Positions 61,912-64,000 of a stretch of DNA of 64,000 bases are shown here, piece by piece. Location of the stretch: the NCBI RefSeq assembly GCF_933775445.1, contig NC_065874.1, positions 20,840,501 through 20,904,500 of the forward strand. Reading direction: 5' to 3'. The position numbers were made by a program, and so were the translations under genes. Each line of letters starts with the position of its first letter. The stretch's first letter is position 1. The notes under the pieces were generated by a model that saw only the letters and a list, made by a program, of their open reading frames with translations, searched no databases and was not told the DNA's origin. Source of the stretch: Argentina anserina. Its lineage: Eukaryota > Streptophyta > Magnoliopsida > Rosales > Rosaceae.

Positions 61912-62574
61912 ACACGCACACTTAAGGGGAAGAGCACGGCAACTATGTCAAGTTTACAAGAGTTAGTTCTTTACGTTTTCACAAGTTCATACAATTCACA
62001 AGTTCTTTGTGCCAATTCAATGCTTGAACGATCGATTGATTCTAAGTTGTAAATCAAGGTGGACGTGCGGCCTAAGTATGGATGCCTAGACACAAGATCA
62101 AGTCTTTGTTTCAGAAGGCCTTTAGCTCAATCAGAGATAGTGAACATGGTAGGACTCATTTGTTGAACTACGGAGAGCGAACTCCCTATCGACTCCATCA
62201 CCGAGATGTATGTCAGTCAGTAGTTCTCTGAGATCCAATTTTGGTCCCATGCACCAGAGTAATAAAAGAGCGTGCCCCTTACTCAGCTGGACTTAACCTC
62301 ATGTGTTAGACAAATCTCCAAGTGTTAATAAAAGCCGCCCTCGACCTCATGCAAACTCGAGAGCTAGCATGAAGGGTTAAGGCTAATATTAACAAAAGGG
62401 ACTTTACCTATTCCGTTCGATTTACAACCTACAACAATCATTCACTCAAGCACCAAAACAACAACCTAAGATACATTACTATATGTTACACGAAATAAGA
62501 ATAAGAATAAGAATATACAAATGTACAATATACACAATGAATTCGTAGTAAAAGTTAGGGATCCATCTCTAATG
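61912..62574 (-). other. Element 2 leader (5' UTR)
   Basis: About 660 bp non-coding between the PBS and gag. The PBS-proximal two thirds match the element 1 leader. A short A-rich tract with repeated aagaata lies near 62498-62515. Confidence 0.8.
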
Positions 62575-62594
62575 GATCCCCGGCAACGGCGCCA
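62575..62594 (-). other. Primer-binding site of element 2
   Basis: Complete tRNA-Asp PBS on the minus strand, 2 nt from the 5' LTR end at 62597. Confidence 0.95.
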
Positions 62595-62596
62595 TT

Positions 62597-62824
62597 TGAT
62601 GAGTGCTCGATTACTCGACATCAATATTTAACCCTGAACACATCATAGTAGTATAAAGCAAGAGGTTATCGTTCACAAACCGGGGATCCAGCCAGGGCTT
62701 AGGATCACAATACTTACACGAATTCATAAAGGTTTTAAGGTTTGATATAGATTTTGGATTGAATCATAAAAACAGTAAATAAAACCTAAACTAATATATA
62801 CATGTGATCAACCAACCAACACAT
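62597..62824 (-). mobile_element. 5' LTR of element 2, reduced to 228 bp
   Basis: Equals 52877-53104 except for one base. Only the U5-proximal end is left; promoter and R are lost. The break into satellite shares about 5 bp (cacat/cacatt). Confidence 0.92.
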
Positions 62825-64000
62825 TGAGTATCTTTCTATCCTTTGAGTACCTTTTCCAATTTGAGTATCTTTTCAATTCTCGTATGAGTATCTTTCTGTA
62901 CGGCTTTCTGATGCGAGTTTGTTTTGAATTTGAGTGTGTTTTTAGTGTGGGCGTGTGTTTCTTTCAATCTGAGTATCTTTCTATCGTTTGAGTATCTTTA
63001 ACAATTTGAGTATCTTTTCAATTCTCGTATGAGTATCTTTCTGTACGGCTTTCTGACGCGAGTTTCTATTGAATTTGAGAGTGTTCCCAGTGTGGGCATG
63101 TGTTTCTTTCACACTGAGTATCTTTCTATCGTTTGAGTACCTTTTCCAATTTGAGTATCTTTTCAATTCTCGTATGAGTATCTTTCTGTACGGCTTTCTG
63201 ATGCGAGTTTGTTTTGAATTTGAGTGTGTTTTTAGTGTGGGCGTGTGTTTCTTTCAATCTGAGTATCTTTCTATCGTTTGAGTATCTTTTCCAATTTGAG
63301 TATCTTTTCAATTCTCGTATGAGTATCTTTCTGTACGGCTTTCTGATGCGAGTTTGTTTTGAATTTGAGTGTGTTTTTAGTGTGGGCGTGTGTTTCTTTC
63401 AATCTGAGTATCTTTCTATCGTTTGAGTACCTTTTCCAATTTGAGTATCTTTTCAATTCTCGTATGAGTATCTTTCTGTACGGCTTTCTGATGCGAGTTT
63501 CTTTTCACACTGAGTGTGTTTTTAGTGTGGGCGTGTGCTTCTTTCAATCTGAGTATCTTTCTATCGTTTGAGTATGTTTTCCAATTTGAGTATCTTTTCA
63601 ATTCTCGTATGAGTATCTTTCTGTACGGCTTTCTGATGCGAGTTTCTTTTCAATTTGAGAGTGTTCCCAGTGTGGGCGTGTGCTCCTTTCAATCTGAGTA
63701 TCTTTCTATCGTTTGAGTATCTTTTCCAATTTGAGTATCTTTTCAATTCTCGTGTGAGTATCTTTCTGTACGGCTTTCTGATGCGAGTTTCTATTGAATT
63801 TGAGTGTGTTTTTAGTGTGGCCGTGTGTTTCTTTCAATCTGAGTATCTTTCTATCGTTTGAGTACCTTTTCCAATTTGAGTATCTTTTCAATTCTCGTAT
63901 GAGTATCTTTCTGTACGGCTTTCTGATGCGAGTTTCTATTGAATTTGAGTGTGTTTTTAGTGTGGGCGTGTGTTTCTTTCAATCTGAGTATCTTTCTATC
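62820..64000 (+). repeat. Satellite array 3 (145-bp monomers, continues past the edge)
   Basis: About eight monomers of the array 2 type in the same orientation, starting with a ttcacattgagtatc-type monomer cut by the LTR join. It contains some private variants (agtatctttaacaatttg at about 62993; ttttcacactgagtg at about 63503), so it is not simply a copy of one array 2 block. Confidence 0.95.

Larger units (their letters stand above)
52877..62824 (-). mobile_element. Element 2: near-autonomous Athila-like Ty3/Gypsy retrotransposon
   Basis: Minus-strand element with a 5' LTR cut to 228 bp (62597-62824), PBS, leader, gag, pro-RT-RNaseH-IN, 3' UTR, PPT (54443-54453) and a complete 3' LTR (52877-54442). 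The shared 228 bp of the two LTRs show one difference (52946 against 62666), indicating a recent origin. Gag and pol are in one frame, interrupted once by TAA at 60508-60510. No env-like ORF and no chromodomain. Satellite abuts both sides (array 2 after the extra PBS, array 3 inside the 5' LTR), so target-site duplications are not visible. Confidence 0.92.

Noticed and set aside
9745..62824. All unusual junctions being assembly artefacts
   Set aside because: Not excluded, but several junctions have biologically sensible registers (LTR-AA-PBS, tRNA base 1) and short microhomology, which random misjoins would not produce. Long-read checks are proposed in the findings.

Overview
The window is nuclear DNA from a flowering plant, probably a eudicot, in a repeat-dominated and perhaps pericentromeric setting. 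The species cannot be named from the sequence. I see no host gene. All of it is two components spliced into each other: LTR retrotransposons of the Ty3/Gypsy Athila type, and one family of tandem satellite DNA. The Athila assignment rests on a tRNA-Asp primer-binding site (PBS), a gag-pol without chromodomain, the DLGAS protease motif, the LDGYSGYNQ and FMDD reverse transcriptase motifs, and LTRs of about 1.57 kb.

Layout. 1-9745: satellite array 1, running off the left edge, with a 337-bp two-monomer higher-order unit. 9745-15347: element 1, a gag-only non-autonomous element with a truncated 5' LTR, a tandemly duplicated PBS, a divergent gag-like ORF behind an internal LTR-like promoter, and an intact 3' LTR. 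15350-15424: a complete antisense copy of tRNA-Asp(GUC), including its CCA tail, fused to the 3' end of that LTR. 15425-20692: a cluster of rearranged LTRs, comprising LTR2 (forward), LTR3 (reverse), LTR4 (forward, truncated), a 1298-bp inverted repeat and an inverted pair of PBSs. 20692-52849: satellite array 2, about 32 kb of 145-bp monomers with several layers of duplicated blocks. 52855-62824: element 2 on the minus strand, with 3' LTR, long 3' UTR, pol and gag separated by one in-frame TAA, leader, PBS, and a 5' LTR cut to 228 bp. 62820-64000: satellite array 3, running off the right edge.

Reading the parts together: element 2 is the sort of autonomous element that could supply Gag, protease, RT, RNase H and integrase for relatives such as element 1. 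Many junctions (PBS to tRNA, tRNA to inverted fragment, fragment to LTR, LTR or PBS to satellite) carry 1-6 bp microhomology, and seven PBS copies sit at or near breakpoints. The satellite has the same polarity relative to the element at all junctions, either just upstream of a broken 5' LTR or just downstream of a PBS. The most unusual features are the full-length tRNA primer copy and the LTR-PBS-satellite architecture. I infer aberrant reverse transcription and template switching for the tRNA/LTR cluster, and microhomology-mediated joining or co-amplification for the satellite junctions. Assembly error in such repetitive DNA must be excluded first.
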